This document shows positions 53,163 to 63,885 of a stretch of DNA of 64,000 nucleotides, in pieces (the stretch's first letter is position 1; every line of letters begins with the position of its first letter). Source of the stretch: Neorhizobium populisoli (lineage in GTDB: Bacteria; Pseudomonadota; Alphaproteobacteria; Rhizobiales; Rhizobiaceae); the NCBI RefSeq assembly GCF_019430945.1, contig NZ_JAHYCB010000004.1, positions 62,001-126,000 on the forward strand, read 5' to 3'. The position numbers and the translations under genes are program-made. Under the pieces are notes generated by a model, which was given only the letters and a program-made list of their open reading frames with translations, was not told the origin of the DNA and made no database searches.

Positions 53163-54812
53163 ATGACCAAGAAACAAGACAATTCTGCCGGCAAGATGCA
53201 AGTTTCCCGGCGCGATGCGCTGAAGCTGGGCCTGAGCGCGACGATCGCCGCATCCGTCTTCGGCGGCAATGCGCGCATCGTTATGGCAGCCGATGGGCAG
53301 GTCCTGAAGGTCGCCAATCCGGCCTTCAACCAGGATTGGTCGCCGTTGCGCGGCGGCGGCGTTCCCTATCGCTGGAATTCGATCTGGTGGGCTGCGCCGA
53401 TGTATTTCGACGAGAAGGGCGAGATCCATCCTTACGTCTTCACCAGCTGGACGCCGTCCGAAGGTGGCAAGGTCTGGACCTTCAAGCTCGACCCCAAAGC
53501 TACCTTCTCCGACGGCAGTAAGATCACTGCCAAGGACGTGCAGGGCTCCTGGAACGTCTCGGCCATGCCGAACACCAAGAACCAGCGCGCCGATCAGGTT
53601 CTCGCCAAGGTCACCGGTTATGCGGATGTCAGCGCCGGCAAGGCGACGGAAATCTCCGGCATCGCCACCCCGGACGAAGGCACGGTTGTCGTGACACTGT
53701 CGGAAACTGATCCGATCTTCTTCATGCGCGTTGCCAACCATATCGCGCCGATCACCAAGGCTTCGCAGTCGCGCGGCAAGGATGGTGAAGAGGTGCAGGA
53801 CTGGTACATGCCGGACAGCAAGGCCGTCTATTCCGGCCCGTTCAAGCTGACCAAGATCGATCTCGACGCCGGCAAGCTCACGTTCGAGCCGAACGACAAG
53901 TTCTTCGGTCCGAAGCCGAAGCTCGCCCGTATCGAAATCACCTCGATCGAAGACAACGTCACCGCCACCTCGCTGATCAAGTCCGGCGAGTTCAACGCCC
54001 ATACGGAACTTATCACCTCGACCATCGTCCAGGACCTCGGCAAGGAATTTTCCGACGGCCCGCTGATCCCGACCAGCCAGCATTTCTGGTTCAATACGTC
54101 GCGCGCCCCGATGGACGATCCGAAGGTGCGCCAGGCGCTGATCATGGCGATCGATCGCAACGGTCTGATCAAAGCCTCCTATCCGGACGGCCCGCACAAG
54201 AAGACCGACCAGGTCATCAACTCGGTTCCGGGCGCCGACAATTCCGGTTTCGAGCCTTATCCGTATGACCCGGCCAAAGCGAAGGCGCTCCTGAAGGAAT
54301 CCAAATACGGCGGCCCCGAGCGTCTGCCGAAGCTTCTCTTCGTCGGCGTGTCCGGCCCGGCCATTCAGGCGGCGGCGCAGTTCATCGCCGAACAGTGGCG
54401 CCAGAACCTCGGCATCACTGCGGTCGATATGAAGCCGCAGCAGGACAGCTATGCCGGTCCGGACCAGAATGCGGTTCAGATCTTCCGCGACGACGTCGGC
54501 ACCCGCGTGCCGGATGCCGTTTCCTACCTGCAGGGCTCGATCGCTTCAACCTCGTCCAACGCGCAGAACAAGATGGGCGGATATAAGAACGCCAAGGTGG
54601 ACTCGGCGCTCGCTGAGGCTGCCACCAAGGCGGCCGACGATCCGAAGCGTGTAGCCCTTGCGCAGGAGGCTCAGAAAGCCTTCCGTGAAGACTATGCCTT
54701 CATCCCGTGGTACGCTCAGGCCATGTCGCGCTGGGCCACCAAGTCGGTCAAGGGCATTGACAAGAACCTCGACTGGCAAGTGGCGAAGCCTTGGGAGATT
54801 TCGATCGGTTGA
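53163..54812 (+). CDS. Oligopeptide-type ABC transporter substrate-binding protein (Tat exported)
   Basis: 549 residues, family 5. The signal starts at a twin-arginine motif (VSRRDALKLG) about residue 15, with a hydrophobic stretch to VMAADG. It contains GSKITAKDVQGSWN and TSQHFWFNTSRAPMDDPKVR. AGGA is just before ATG 53163. The ligand may be a glycoside or peptide-linked sugar acid rather than a peptide, given the neighbours. Confidence 0.87.
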   Translation: MTKKQDNSAGKMQVSRRDALKLGLSATIAASVFGGNARIVMAADGQVLKVANPAFNQDWSPLRGGGVPYRWNSIWWAAPMYFDEKGEIHPYVFTSWTPSEGGKVWTFKLDPKATFSDGSKITAKDVQGSWNVSAMPNTKNQRADQVLAKVTGYADVSAGKATEISGIATPDEGTVVVTLSETDPIFFMRVANHIAPITKASQSRGKDGEEVQDWYMPDSKAVYSGPFKLTKIDLDAGKLTFEPNDKFFGPKPKLARIEITSIEDNVTATSLIKSGEFNAHTELITSTIVQDLGKEFSDGPLIPTSQHFWFNTSRAPMDDPKVRQALIMAIDRNGLIKASYPDGPHKKTDQVINSVPGADNSGFEPYPYDPAKAKALLKESKYGGPERLPKLLFVGVSGPAIQAAAQFIAEQWRQNLGITAVDMKPQQDSYAGPDQNAVQIFRDDVGTRVPDAVSYLQGSIASTSSNAQNKMGGYKNAKVDSALAEAATKAADDPKRVALAQEAQKAFREDYAFIPWYAQAMSRWATKSVKGIDKNLDWQVAKPWEISIG

Positions 54813-54845
54813 GGCCGGTCGTCAGCTTACTGTGGTTGGAATTTG

Positions 54846-54984
54846 CCCCTCACCCTAACCCTCTCCCCGTTCTGACGGGGAGAGGGGACGTGCCTTGCGC
54901 AACGTCTCGATTTGAGGGAACGGCCGCGGCGTCTTCCCTTCTCCCCGCCTGCGGGGAGAAGGTGCCGGCAGGCGGATGAGGGGC
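54846..54984. repeat. RIME-like mosaic repeat, inverted copy
   Basis: It opens CCCCTCACCCTAACCCTCTC and closes GGCAGGCGGATGAGGGGC, with hairpins CTCTCCCC/GGGGAGAG and CTTCTCCCC/GGGGAGAAG, in reverse order to the 18672 and 41274 copies. It occupies most of the gap between the binding protein and the permease (54813-55126) and could set different expression for the two. Confidence 0.8.
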
Positions 54985-55126
54985 GAGCCTTTTAGAAAAC
55001 GGTCTCTGCAAGGACTGGAAATTCAAAAATACCTCGCGATGCCGCTGCACCGCGATCAACGTGCATGAAAGCGTCAGGAAACCGCCATCGCCACCGGTTT
55101 CCGGCCCATGCGGGAGGAGTTTGGCG

Positions 55127-56083
55127 ATGCTGCGTTATGTAGCCACTCGATTTGCAATCTGGATTCCATCCGTCCTGCTGGTCATGCTGGCGGTATATGC
55201 GCTAGCCTTTTACGGCGCCGGCGACCCGATCAAGCTGATCTTCCTGCGCGCGCCGGGCGATGTCGCCTATAATCCGCAGCGCATCGAGGCGATCCGCGAA
55301 AGTGCGGGCCTCAACAAGCCGTTCATCGAACAGTTCGGTTTTTACGTCTGGAACCTGCTGCAGGGCAAGTTCGGCAACTCGCTAAGCAACGGCCGTTCCG
55401 TCTGGGCGCTGGTCAGCGCCGCCGCACCCGTCTCCTTCCAGCTTGCCCTCTGTTCCGTCATTCTGACGGCGGTCGTCGCCATTCCGCTCGGCATGCTGGC
55501 TGCGCTGAACCAGAATACCAAGACCGACTATATCATCCTCGGTTCGGCCCTGTTTCTCTGGGCAATCCCGGCCTATGTCGCCGGCCCGCTGCTGATGGTG
55601 GCGCTGATCGTCATCCTGCCGGGCTCGAGCGTGCCTTATGGCTGGGGCGGCGTGTTCGATGTGCGTATCCTGCTGCCGCTGCTCGTCCTCTCCTTCCAGC
55701 CGATCGCGCTGATCGTGCGCCAGACGCGCGCGGCAGTCATTGAGGTGCTGTCGGAGGATTTCGTCCGCACCGCCCGTGCCAAGGGCGTGCCGGAAGTCAT
55801 CGTGGCACTGCGCCACATCCTGCGGCCGGTGCTGACGCCGGTCGTCACCCAGCTCGGCCTGATCATGATCACCATCGTCAACGGCGCGATCTTCGTGGAA
55901 CTGGTCTTCGGCCTGCCCGGCCTCGGCCGCCTCACCGTGCAGGCGCTGATCAATTCGGATTACCCGGTCATCCTGGCAATCACCCTGATCGGCTCGTTCC
56001 TGGTGATGATCTCCAACCTTCTGGTCGACATCCTCTATCCGCTGCTCGACCCGCGCGCCAACGATTCCAAGAGGAGCCGCTGA
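55127..56083 (+). CDS. Oligopeptide-type ABC transporter permease, DppB type
   Basis: 318 residues. It opens LRYVATRFAIWIPSVLLVML, has the EAA loop RTARAKGVPEVIVALRHILR and ends DILYPLLDPRAND. GGGAGGAG precedes ATG 55127. Separated from its binding-protein gene by a mosaic repeat. Confidence 0.9.
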   Translation: MLRYVATRFAIWIPSVLLVMLAVYALAFYGAGDPIKLIFLRAPGDVAYNPQRIEAIRESAGLNKPFIEQFGFYVWNLLQGKFGNSLSNGRSVWALVSAAAPVSFQLALCSVILTAVVAIPLGMLAALNQNTKTDYIILGSALFLWAIPAYVAGPLLMVALIVILPGSSVPYGWGGVFDVRILLPLLVLSFQPIALIVRQTRAAVIEVLSEDFVRTARAKGVPEVIVALRHILRPVLTPVVTQLGLIMITIVNGAIFVELVFGLPGLGRLTVQALINSDYPVILAITLIGSFLVMISNLLVDILYPLLDPRANDSKRSR

Positions 56084-56085
56084 CG

Positions 56086-57041
56086 ATGACGCTCGTTCAG
56101 ACCAATCCCATCATCACCGATGACGAGCCGCCGGTCAGCCTGTGGCGCGATGCCTGGCATCGCCTGAAGCGCAACAAGCTCGCGATCTTCGGCCTTTGCG
56201 TCATCGTCGTGCTCGCCTTCGCAGCGGTCTTCGGTCCTTACCTGACGCCGTTCGATTTCCTCAGCCAGGATCTCGACGCCCGCAACCAGGCGCCGTCGCT
56301 GCTGCATCTCTTCGGCACCGACGATCTCGGCCGCGATGTCTTCAGCCGCGTCGTTTATGGCACTCGCACCGCTTTCCTCGTCGCGGTGGTGGTGACGGCG
56401 ATCGCGCTTGCGATCGGCACGACACTCGGCGCCATCGCCGGCTTTTTCGGCGACCCCTATGACCGGGTCATCATGTGGCTGACGGACATGACCATGTCCG
56501 TGCCGAACCTGCTGCTAGTCGTCGTCATCAACGCCTCGCTGAAGAACCCGATCGCCAAATGGATGGAGGCCCAGTACATGGCGACCCTCAATCCCTTCTA
56601 TCGCGAAACGATCTGGATCGATTTCTTCCTCGTCTTCGGCTCGATGGCGCTGATCTCATGGCCGCCCTATGCGCGTCTCGTCCGCGCGCAGGTCCTGTCG
56701 ATCCGCAGCCGGCCTTACATTACCGCCGCCATGGCGCTTGGCCTGCCGAACCGCATCATCATGATGCGCTACGTTGTGCCGAATGCGCTCGGACCGCTGA
56801 TCGTCTCGGTCAGCGCAGGCCTTGGCACCGCAATGGTGCTAGAAAGCGCCTTCTCCTTCCTCGGCGTGGGCGTCAACCCGCCGACTCCAAGCTGGGGCAA
56901 CATGATCTCCGACGGCCTGCGTGTCTGGCAGCATTATCCGCATCTTCTGGCGGCACCGGCCTTCGTGCTCGGCCTCGCCTCCGTCGCCTTCTCCTTTTTG
57001 GGCGATGGCCTGAACGACGCTCTCAATCCGCGAGGTTCGAA

Positions 57042-57045
<4 letters not shown>
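56086..57045 (+). CDS. Oligopeptide-type ABC transporter permease, DppC type
   Basis: 319 residues. FGTDDLGRDVFSRVVYGTRT and SFLGVGVNPPTPSWG are the diagnostic motifs, the EAA loop being ITAAMALGLPNRIIMMRYVV. It starts two bases after the upstream permease stop, and the GTG of the ATPase overlaps its stop. Confidence 0.9.
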
Positions 57046-58045
<1,000 letters not shown>

Positions 58046-58049
<4 letters not shown>

Positions 58050-59038
58050 TGAGTGCCGAACCCCTGCTCCGCGTCGAAAATCTGGTGAAGCACTTTCACG
58101 TCAAGCTTGGCGCCTTTGGTGAAAAAGCTGCAACCGTCTATGCGCTGGACGATGTCAGCCTCGATATCCACGAGGGCGAAACCCTGTCGCTGGTCGGCGA
58201 ATCCGGCTGCGGAAAATCGACGACTGGCTTCACCATCCTCAACCTGCACCGCGCCAGCGGCGGCAAGGTCATCTACAAGGGCCAGGATCTTACCCGGCTC
58301 GACGAAAAGCACATGCGGCCTTTCCGCCGCGACCTGCAAATCGTTTTTCAGGACCCCTATTCGACGCTCAACCCGCGCATGACGGTGGGCGAGGCGATCG
58401 GCGAACCGATGCTCTTCCACAAGCTCGCCACCAAGGCGGACCTGAAAGACAAGATCACCGCGCTCTTGCAGGATGTCGGCCTGCCGACCCGGTTTGCCTC
58501 GCGTTATCCGCACGAACTGTCCGGCGGCCAGCGCCAGCGCGTCGTCATCGCTCGTGCTCTCGCCTGCCAGCCAAAATTCATCGTTTGCGATGAAGCCATA
58601 TCGGCGCTCGACGTGTCGATCCAGGCGCAGATCATCAACCTACTGCTCGATCTGCAGGAGAAATACCGCCTCACCTATCTGTTCATCGCACACGATCTGG
58701 CCGTGGTGCGGCACATCTCCACCCGCGTCGGTGTCATGTATCTCGGCCGTCTGGCGGAGCTGGCACCGCGCGATGCGTTGTTCCAGACCCCACTGCATCC
58801 TTACACCAAAGCTCTGCTCTCCGCCGTGCCGGAAACAAACCCGGAGCACGAGCGCAACCGCAAGCGCCAGATCCTGCAGGGCGACGTGCCGAGCCCGCTC
58901 GATCCGCCTGCCGGCTGCCGTTTTCACAGCCGTTGCCCGATAGCCATGGATGTCTGTTCCAAGGTCGTGCCAGAATGGAAGGAGGCGCGGCCGAACCATC
59001 TCGTTGCCTGTCATGCCGTGAACTCGGGTTTGAGCTGA
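58046..59038 (+). CDS. Oligopeptide-type ABC transporter ATPase, DppF type
   Basis: 330 residues. [11 protein letters not shown] Walker A, LSGGQRQRVVIARAL signature, FIVCDEAISALDVS Walker B, and a C-terminal PPAGCRFHSRCPIAMDVC Cys cluster. It overlaps the kinase by one base, so the importer and the kinase are one operon. Confidence 0.9.
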
Positions 59039-60111
59039 TGGGAATAACGGTCGCGATCATCGCCGACGATCTGACGGGCGCGCTGGATACCGGCACGCCC
59101 TTCGTCGCGGCGGGGCTTTCGGTGGCCGTCGCGGTCGATGTCGAAAACATCCCGTCAGCCCTTCGCAGCGCGCCGGATGTGCTGGTGGTCAACACCGCTT
59201 CCCGCGCACTTTCTCCGCAACAAGCATCCGCGCGGGTCGGGCTTGCGGCAATCGGCATCGCGATGGCCAAACCCGCTTTCGTTTTCAAGAAGATCGATTC
59301 CCGCCTTAAGGGCAATGTCGCGGTCGAAAGCGAGGCTCTGGCGCGCGCCTTCGGCTATCGAAAGCTCGTCGTGGCGCCGGCCATTCCCGATCAGCAGCGG
59401 TTTACTCGCGGCGGTGCGGTGACCGGCCGCGGGGTGGAGACGCCCCTGCCGATCCTGCCGTTTTTTGCTGGTCCAGGGGCCGATCTCATTATCGCCGATG
59501 CGCAGACGGACGAGGATCTGGACCGGATACTCGCCGATCACGACTGGAGCGATGCCGTGGCGGTCGGCGCACGCGGGCTCGGCCTCGCATTGGCCCGCAA
59601 GCTCCGCAGGCCGGGTGCGCGACCGGCGATCTTCCGTCCTTCATCCAAAACACTTTTCGCCATCGGCTCACGCGACCCCATCACGGAAGCCCAGATGGAA
59701 GCGCTGACGCAAAGCGGCCGGCTCGCCTCGGTGCTGCATGCGCCGTCCGGTGCGCTGCCGGATCGGCCGGATATCGATCTGCCCGCGCTTCTCCGCTGCA
59801 CGGGAGACATGACCGAGGACAGCACCGCTGTCGCGAACCGTTTTGGCCGCGCCGCGCATGGCCTGATACAGGCTGCGGCACCGGATACGGTCATCACCGG
59901 CGGCGGCGATACTGCCCTTGCATTGCTGCGAATTCTGAAAGCCGGCGTGCTGATCCCCAAGGGCGAGATAGAACCCGGCGTGCCCTGGTGCGAAATCCTG
60001 TTGGAAAACGGACGGCAAATCCGGGTTGCAGTGAAGTCTGGGGGCTTCGGCACGCCGCAAACTCTGATAAAAGCAATCGAAACAGCGCCTGAAACCCGTC
60101 AGGCCGTGTGA
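59038..60111 (+). CDS. DUF1537 four-carbon acid sugar kinase
   Basis: 357 residues. The N-terminal signature IADDLTGALDTGTPFVAAGL binds the sugar acid, KKIDSRLKGNV follows, and VITGGGDTALALL with a glycine-rich end binds ATP. The family (DtnK, OtnK, LtnK) phosphorylates threonate, erythronate or related four-carbon acids. With PdxA2 in the opposite arm, the pair yields dihydroxyacetone phosphate. One base overlaps the ATPase stop. Confidence 0.88.
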   Translation: MGITVAIIADDLTGALDTGTPFVAAGLSVAVAVDVENIPSALRSAPDVLVVNTASRALSPQQASARVGLAAIGIAMAKPAFVFKKIDSRLKGNVAVESEALARAFGYRKLVVAPAIPDQQRFTRGGAVTGRGVETPLPILPFFAGPGADLIIADAQTDEDLDRILADHDWSDAVAVGARGLGLALARKLRRPGARPAIFRPSSKTLFAIGSRDPITEAQMEALTQSGRLASVLHAPSGALPDRPDIDLPALLRCTGDMTEDSTAVANRFGRAAHGLIQAAAPDTVITGGGDTALALLRILKAGVLIPKGEIEPGVPWCEILLENGRQIRVAVKSGGFGTPQTLIKAIETAPETRQAV

Positions 60112-60120
60112 TGGAAAAGA

Positions 60121-60891
60121 ATGACAGACCGACTGGCTGAAGGCGCACGGAGAGAGACAGGAGTGACGGCAGGCGCAAAGACCGAGCGTGGCCGAACCGT
60201 GAAACTTGTCGATCGCGTCCTCGACCAGTTGCAGGAGCGCATCCGCACCGGCAATTACGCGCCGGACAGCCGCTTGCCGGGCGAACACGAGCTTGCCGCC
60301 ATGCTCGGCGTTTCCCGCCCCGTCGTGCGCGATGCGTTGAGCCGGTTGCGCGAACAGGGCATGATCTATTCCCGCCAGGGCGCCGGCACTTTCGTCAGCG
60401 CCCAGGCGTCGGGCGCTTCCCAGCTTGCCTATTCGCCGGTCAAATCGATTGCCGATATCCAGCGCTGCTACGAATTCCGCCTGACGATCGAACCGGCCGC
60501 CGCGTTTTTTGCGGCCCAGCGGCGCGACAAGGCGGCGATCGAGAAGATTGCCGCAGCCCTCGCCGAATTGCGTGAGGCGACGAGCCACCAGTTGCATCGC
60601 ACCGAGGCGGATTTCAATTTCCACCGCGCCGTGACCGAAGCGGCCAACAATCATTTCTACACGGCGTCGATGGAGGCGCTGAAAGCGCATATCGCCGTCG
60701 GCATGCACTTGCACGGCCTGTCGCTGATGGGACCGCGGCCCGGCCTGCAGCAGGTCTATGACGAACACGAGGAGATTTTTCGCGCCGTGGCCGACGGCCG
60801 CTCCGAGGAAGCCCGCGACCTGATGCGCCGACATCTCGAAGGATCGCGCGACCGCCTGTTCGAAGGGCGGGTTCTCGACCTCTCGTTCTGA
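60121..60891 (+). CDS. GntR-family (FCD) transcriptional regulator
   Basis: 256 residues. The N-terminal winged helix has ELAAMLGVSRPVVRDALSRL and MIYSRQGAGTFVS (about residues 30-100), and the FCD domain has NFHRAVTEAANNHFY and YDEHEEIFRAVADG. It follows the kinase by nine bases and is the likely repressor of the divergent sugar-acid cluster. Confidence 0.87.
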   Translation: MTDRLAEGARRETGVTAGAKTERGRTVKLVDRVLDQLQERIRTGNYAPDSRLPGEHELAAMLGVSRPVVRDALSRLREQGMIYSRQGAGTFVSAQASGASQLAYSPVKSIADIQRCYEFRLTIEPAAAFFAAQRRDKAAIEKIAAALAELREATSHQLHRTEADFNFHRAVTEAANNHFYTASMEALKAHIAVGMHLHGLSLMGPRPGLQQVYDEHEEIFRAVADGRSEEARDLMRRHLEGSRDRLFEGRVLDLSF

Positions 60892-60894
60892 GCG

Positions 60895-60916
60895 AAAATA
60901 CTGGCCAAAATACTGG
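60895..60916. repeat. Tandem AAAATACTGG direct repeats
   Basis: AAAATACTGG at 60895-60904 and 60907-60916, separated by two bases, lie directly after the GntR stop. They may be part of the promoter of the following siderophore-interacting protein gene. Confidence 0.45.
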
Positions 60917-61094
60917 ATTGCAATAATCCACTTTCGGGCCTATGTCAGGGACACACTGCAGTGCGCAATCGGGCCTTCTGCACGTAAGCGTTAACGTCAC
61001 TCAACGCGCATGATCGATCGGGCTTGGCCGGTTTCGGTCTGCGCGGTCATGTCCGGCAGATCGGGGCGTCCAGCCTTAGTACAAGGACTGAAGA

Positions 61095-61859
61095 ATGAAC
61101 GACCTATCCACCTCCCCTGCCGCCCCACGTATCGAACGCGTCCGCCACGAGTTGAAGCGCCGCTCGCTGACCGTTTCGGCCGTCGAATACGTGACGCCGC
61201 AAATGCTGCGGATCACTCTTGTCGGTGATGATCTTGCGGATTTCATCAGTGCCGCACCGGATGACCATGTCAAGATTTTCCTGCCGGCGGCCGAAGGCGA
61301 ACCGGAGCGTCGGGATTATACGCCGCGCCGCTACAACAACGATGCGAAAACTCTCGTCCTGGATTTCGCGGTCCACGAAGCCGGACCGGCAACCCAGTGG
61401 GCGCTGGACGCCAGGCCGGGCACCACGCTCGCGCTCGGCGGTCCACGCGGATCTGCGGTGATTTCCGGTATCAGGCGCTGGATACTGATCGGCGACGAAA
61501 CGGCCCTGCCGGCAATCGGAAGGCGGATCGAGGAAGCCGAGGCCGGCACCTCGATCGTCAGCATCGCAGCCGTTGCGGGGTCCGAAGAACAGCAGGTTTT
61601 TGAAACGCGCGCCGAGCTCGAGACGATCTGGGTTCACCGCCCGCTTTCCCGGGCGACCGACGAATCCGGTCTCATTGCCGCCCTCGAGAAGATCGCACTG
61701 GAGCCGGAGACATTCATCTGGGTCGCCGCCGAAGCTTCCGTGGCGCGTGCCGTGCGGGCCTACCTTGTCGAAAAACGGGGATACCCGCTGAGCTGGATCA
61801 AGGCCGCCGGCTATTGGGCCAAAGGCAAGGCCGACGCCCATGAGCGGATCGAAGACTGA
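61095..61859 (+). CDS. Siderophore-interacting protein (ViuB/SIP family)
   Basis: 254 residues. FAD-binding segment RDYTPRRYNN (the RxYTxR motif), then GGPRGSAVI and a C-terminal SIP domain with FIWVAAEASVARAVRAYLV and WIKAAGYWAKGKADAHER. It reduces ferric siderophores in the cytoplasm using NADPH and FAD. A single gene, probably iron-responsive; no Fur box was identified by eye. Confidence 0.9.
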   Translation: MNDLSTSPAAPRIERVRHELKRRSLTVSAVEYVTPQMLRITLVGDDLADFISAAPDDHVKIFLPAAEGEPERRDYTPRRYNNDAKTLVLDFAVHEAGPATQWALDARPGTTLALGGPRGSAVISGIRRWILIGDETALPAIGRRIEEAEAGTSIVSIAAVAGSEEQQVFETRAELETIWVHRPLSRATDESGLIAALEKIALEPETFIWVAAEASVARAVRAYLVEKRGYPLSWIKAAGYWAKGKADAHERIED

Positions 61860-61872
61860 GACGATACCGACC

Positions 61873-61899
61873 GCAGGAGGGCTCTGGCGCCCCTCCTGC
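61873..61899. terminator. Stem-loop after the siderophore gene
   Basis: GCAGGAGGG (61873-61881) pairs with CCCTCCTGC (61891-61899), a perfect nine-base stem. It is followed by TCCCC rather than a T run, so it is a probable but weak terminator. Confidence 0.55.
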
Positions 61900-61953
61900 T
61901 CCCCACGATCTTCGGCCACGGCGATTTGACTGAGCTTCGGGCATAGCGAAAGA

Positions 61954-61991
61954 CTGTTGCAACACAACGTGTAAAGGCTCTACAGCAACAG
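61954..61991. promoter_or_regulatory. Inverted repeat overlapping the XRE-cupin leader
   Basis: CTGTTGC (61954-61960) and GCAACAG (61985-61991) are perfect inverted repeats that end two bases before the start codon at 61994. The left arm lies within the palindrome TGTTGCAACA (61955-61964). An autoregulatory site is likely. Confidence 0.45.
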
Positions 61992-61993
61992 AT

Positions 61994-62578
61994 ATGTCGG
62001 AAGATCAGGACAATATCGACGCACCGCAGATCGGCCCCATCATCCAGCGTCAGCGCAAGCTGCGCGGGCTGACGCTGACGCAGTTTGCGGAACTCTCGGG
62101 CGTTTCGAAATCCATGTTGTCGCTGATCGAACGCGGCCAGGCCAACCCGACTTTCGCCGTGCTATGGGGTATGACACGGGCGCTGAAGATCGAGATCGCC
62201 GAACTCCTGGACGACAAGGCCGTGCCGGCGGAAAACGGCTCGATCGAAATCACCTCCGCCTCCCACACGCCGGAAATTCGCAGCGCCGACGGGCTTTGCC
62301 GTCTGCGCATCCTCAGCCCGCCGCGGCTTGCCGGCTCGATCGAATGGTATGATGTAGAGATCGACCCATCCGGCATGCTCGACAGCGCCCCGCATGCGCC
62401 GGGCGCTTTCGAACATTTCACCGCGCTGACCTCCGGTTTCGAGATCACCAGCGGCAGCGTGACGAAGACACTCGATATCGGCGAGACCGCCCGCTATGCC
62501 GCCGACGTGCCGCACCGCATCGTCAACCGATCGAAACAAACGATCCGCGGTCTGATGATCCTGCTCTATCACAAATGA
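61994..62578 (+). CDS. XRE-family regulator with cupin domain
   Basis: 194 residues. The N-terminal helix-turn-helix is QRQRKLRGLTLTQFAELSGV, with SKSMLSLIERGQANPTFAVL (about residues 20-70); the C-terminal cupin (GAFEHFTALTSGFEITSGSV) senses a small molecule. The class regulates amino acid, putrescine or sugar pathways. The inverted repeat CTGTTGC...GCAACAG just before its start suggests autoregulation. Confidence 0.87.
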   Translation: MSEDQDNIDAPQIGPIIQRQRKLRGLTLTQFAELSGVSKSMLSLIERGQANPTFAVLWGMTRALKIEIAELLDDKAVPAENGSIEITSASHTPEIRSADGLCRLRILSPPRLAGSIEWYDVEIDPSGMLDSAPHAPGAFEHFTALTSGFEITSGSVTKTLDIGETARYAADVPHRIVNRSKQTIRGLMILLYHK

Positions 62579-62727
62579 TTGCGCGCGCCTGCGGCTAAGG
62601 TCCGAAACCAGCAAGATCGGCCTTTTCGGAAATCGGCAGGGACCGTATGGTACCGCCCGGGAGCGAGGGTCCGCAGGGAGCCGCGTTGATTTATCTTGAT
62701 GCCGAAAGCGGAAGGCGATTTACCGAC

Positions 62728-63885
62728 ATGACCGATCATCTCATCGATACGACCATCAATGGCCTGTTTGTCGGCCGCGTCTGGAACCCGGCCGTTTCCG
62801 GCCCGAGCCTCGTGACGCTGCGTGACGGCAAGCTGATCGACATCACCTCGCGCGAAGCGCCGACGATGAGTGCGCTGCTGGAACGCGACGATGCCGCCGA
62901 GTTCGTGCGCAGCGCCGGCGGCCAGAGCCTCGGCACGCTGGATGAGATCGCTGCCAACAGTATCGGCCAGCCGGACCCGGCAAAACCTTATCTTCTGGCG
63001 CCCGCCGACCTGCAGACCGTCAAGGCCTGCGGCGTCACCTTCGCGCAATCGATGATCGAGCGGGTGATCGAGGAAAAAGCGGCCGGCAATCCCGATCGCG
63101 CGGCGGCGATCCGCGAGAAGGTCAGCACCATTATCGGCGGCAGCCTCCGCGATCTGAAGGCGGGCTCGCCGCAGGCCGCCAATGTCAAGGAAGCGCTGAT
63201 CAAGGAAGGCATGTGGTCGCAATATCTGGAGGTCGGTATCGGCCCGGATGCGGAAGTCTTCACCAAGGCGCCGGTCCTTTCCTCGGTCGGCTGGGGCGCC
63301 GATGTCGGCCTGCACCCGATCTCCACCTGGAACAATCCGGAGCCGGAAATCGTGCTGGCGGTCAACAGCCGCGGCGAGATCAAGGGCGCGACTTTAGGCA
63401 ACGACGTCAACCTGCGTGACGTCGAAGGCCGCTCCGCCCTGCTGCTCGGCAAGGCGAAGGATAACAACGCCTCCTGCTCGATCGGCCCGTTCGTGCGCCT
63501 GCTCGATCAGACCTATACGCTGGATGACGTCCGCAACGCCCAGCTCGACCTGAAGGTCACCGGCCTCGAAGGTTATGTGCTCAACGGCAAGAGCTCGATG
63601 TCGCAGATCAGCCGCGATCCGCTCGATCTCGTCCGCCAGACCTGCGGCAAGCACCATCAATATCCGGACGGTTTCATGCTCTTCCTCGGCACGCTGTTTG
63701 CGCCGACCGAAGATCGTGACGTCAAGAACCAGGGCTTTACCCACAAGATCGGCGACGTGGTGGAAATCTCCTCGCCGGCGCTCGGTACGTTGCGCAATAC
63801 AGTGCGGCTTTCCACCGACTGCCCGGCCTGGGAGTTCGGGATCTCGGCGCTGATGAAGAATTTAGCGGGCCGCGACCTGCTTTGA
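62728..63885 (+). CDS. Fumarylacetoacetate hydrolase-family protein (possible 2-keto-3-deoxy sugar acid dehydratase)
   Basis: 385 residues. The C-terminal FAH domain has NPEPEIVLAVN and GNDVNLRDVEG (metal and substrate residues) and AKDNNASCSIGPF. The N-terminal region of about 100 residues is extra relative to small FAH proteins and resembles the long FAH-type dehydratases of pentonate pathways. Start ATG 62728 was chosen over 62647 because the latter adds an unconserved leader; GGAAGG lies upstream at wide spacing. The 115 bases that follow hold no feature. Confidence 0.82.
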   Translation: MTDHLIDTTINGLFVGRVWNPAVSGPSLVTLRDGKLIDITSREAPTMSALLERDDAAEFVRSAGGQSLGTLDEIAANSIGQPDPAKPYLLAPADLQTVKACGVTFAQSMIERVIEEKAAGNPDRAAAIREKVSTIIGGSLRDLKAGSPQAANVKEALIKEGMWSQYLEVGIGPDAEVFTKAPVLSSVGWGADVGLHPISTWNNPEPEIVLAVNSRGEIKGATLGNDVNLRDVEGRSALLLGKAKDNNASCSIGPFVRLLDQTYTLDDVRNAQLDLKVTGLEGYVLNGKSSMSQISRDPLDLVRQTCGKHHQYPDGFMLFLGTLFAPTEDRDVKNQGFTHKIGDVVEISSPALGTLRNTVRLSTDCPAWEFGISALMKNLAGRDLL

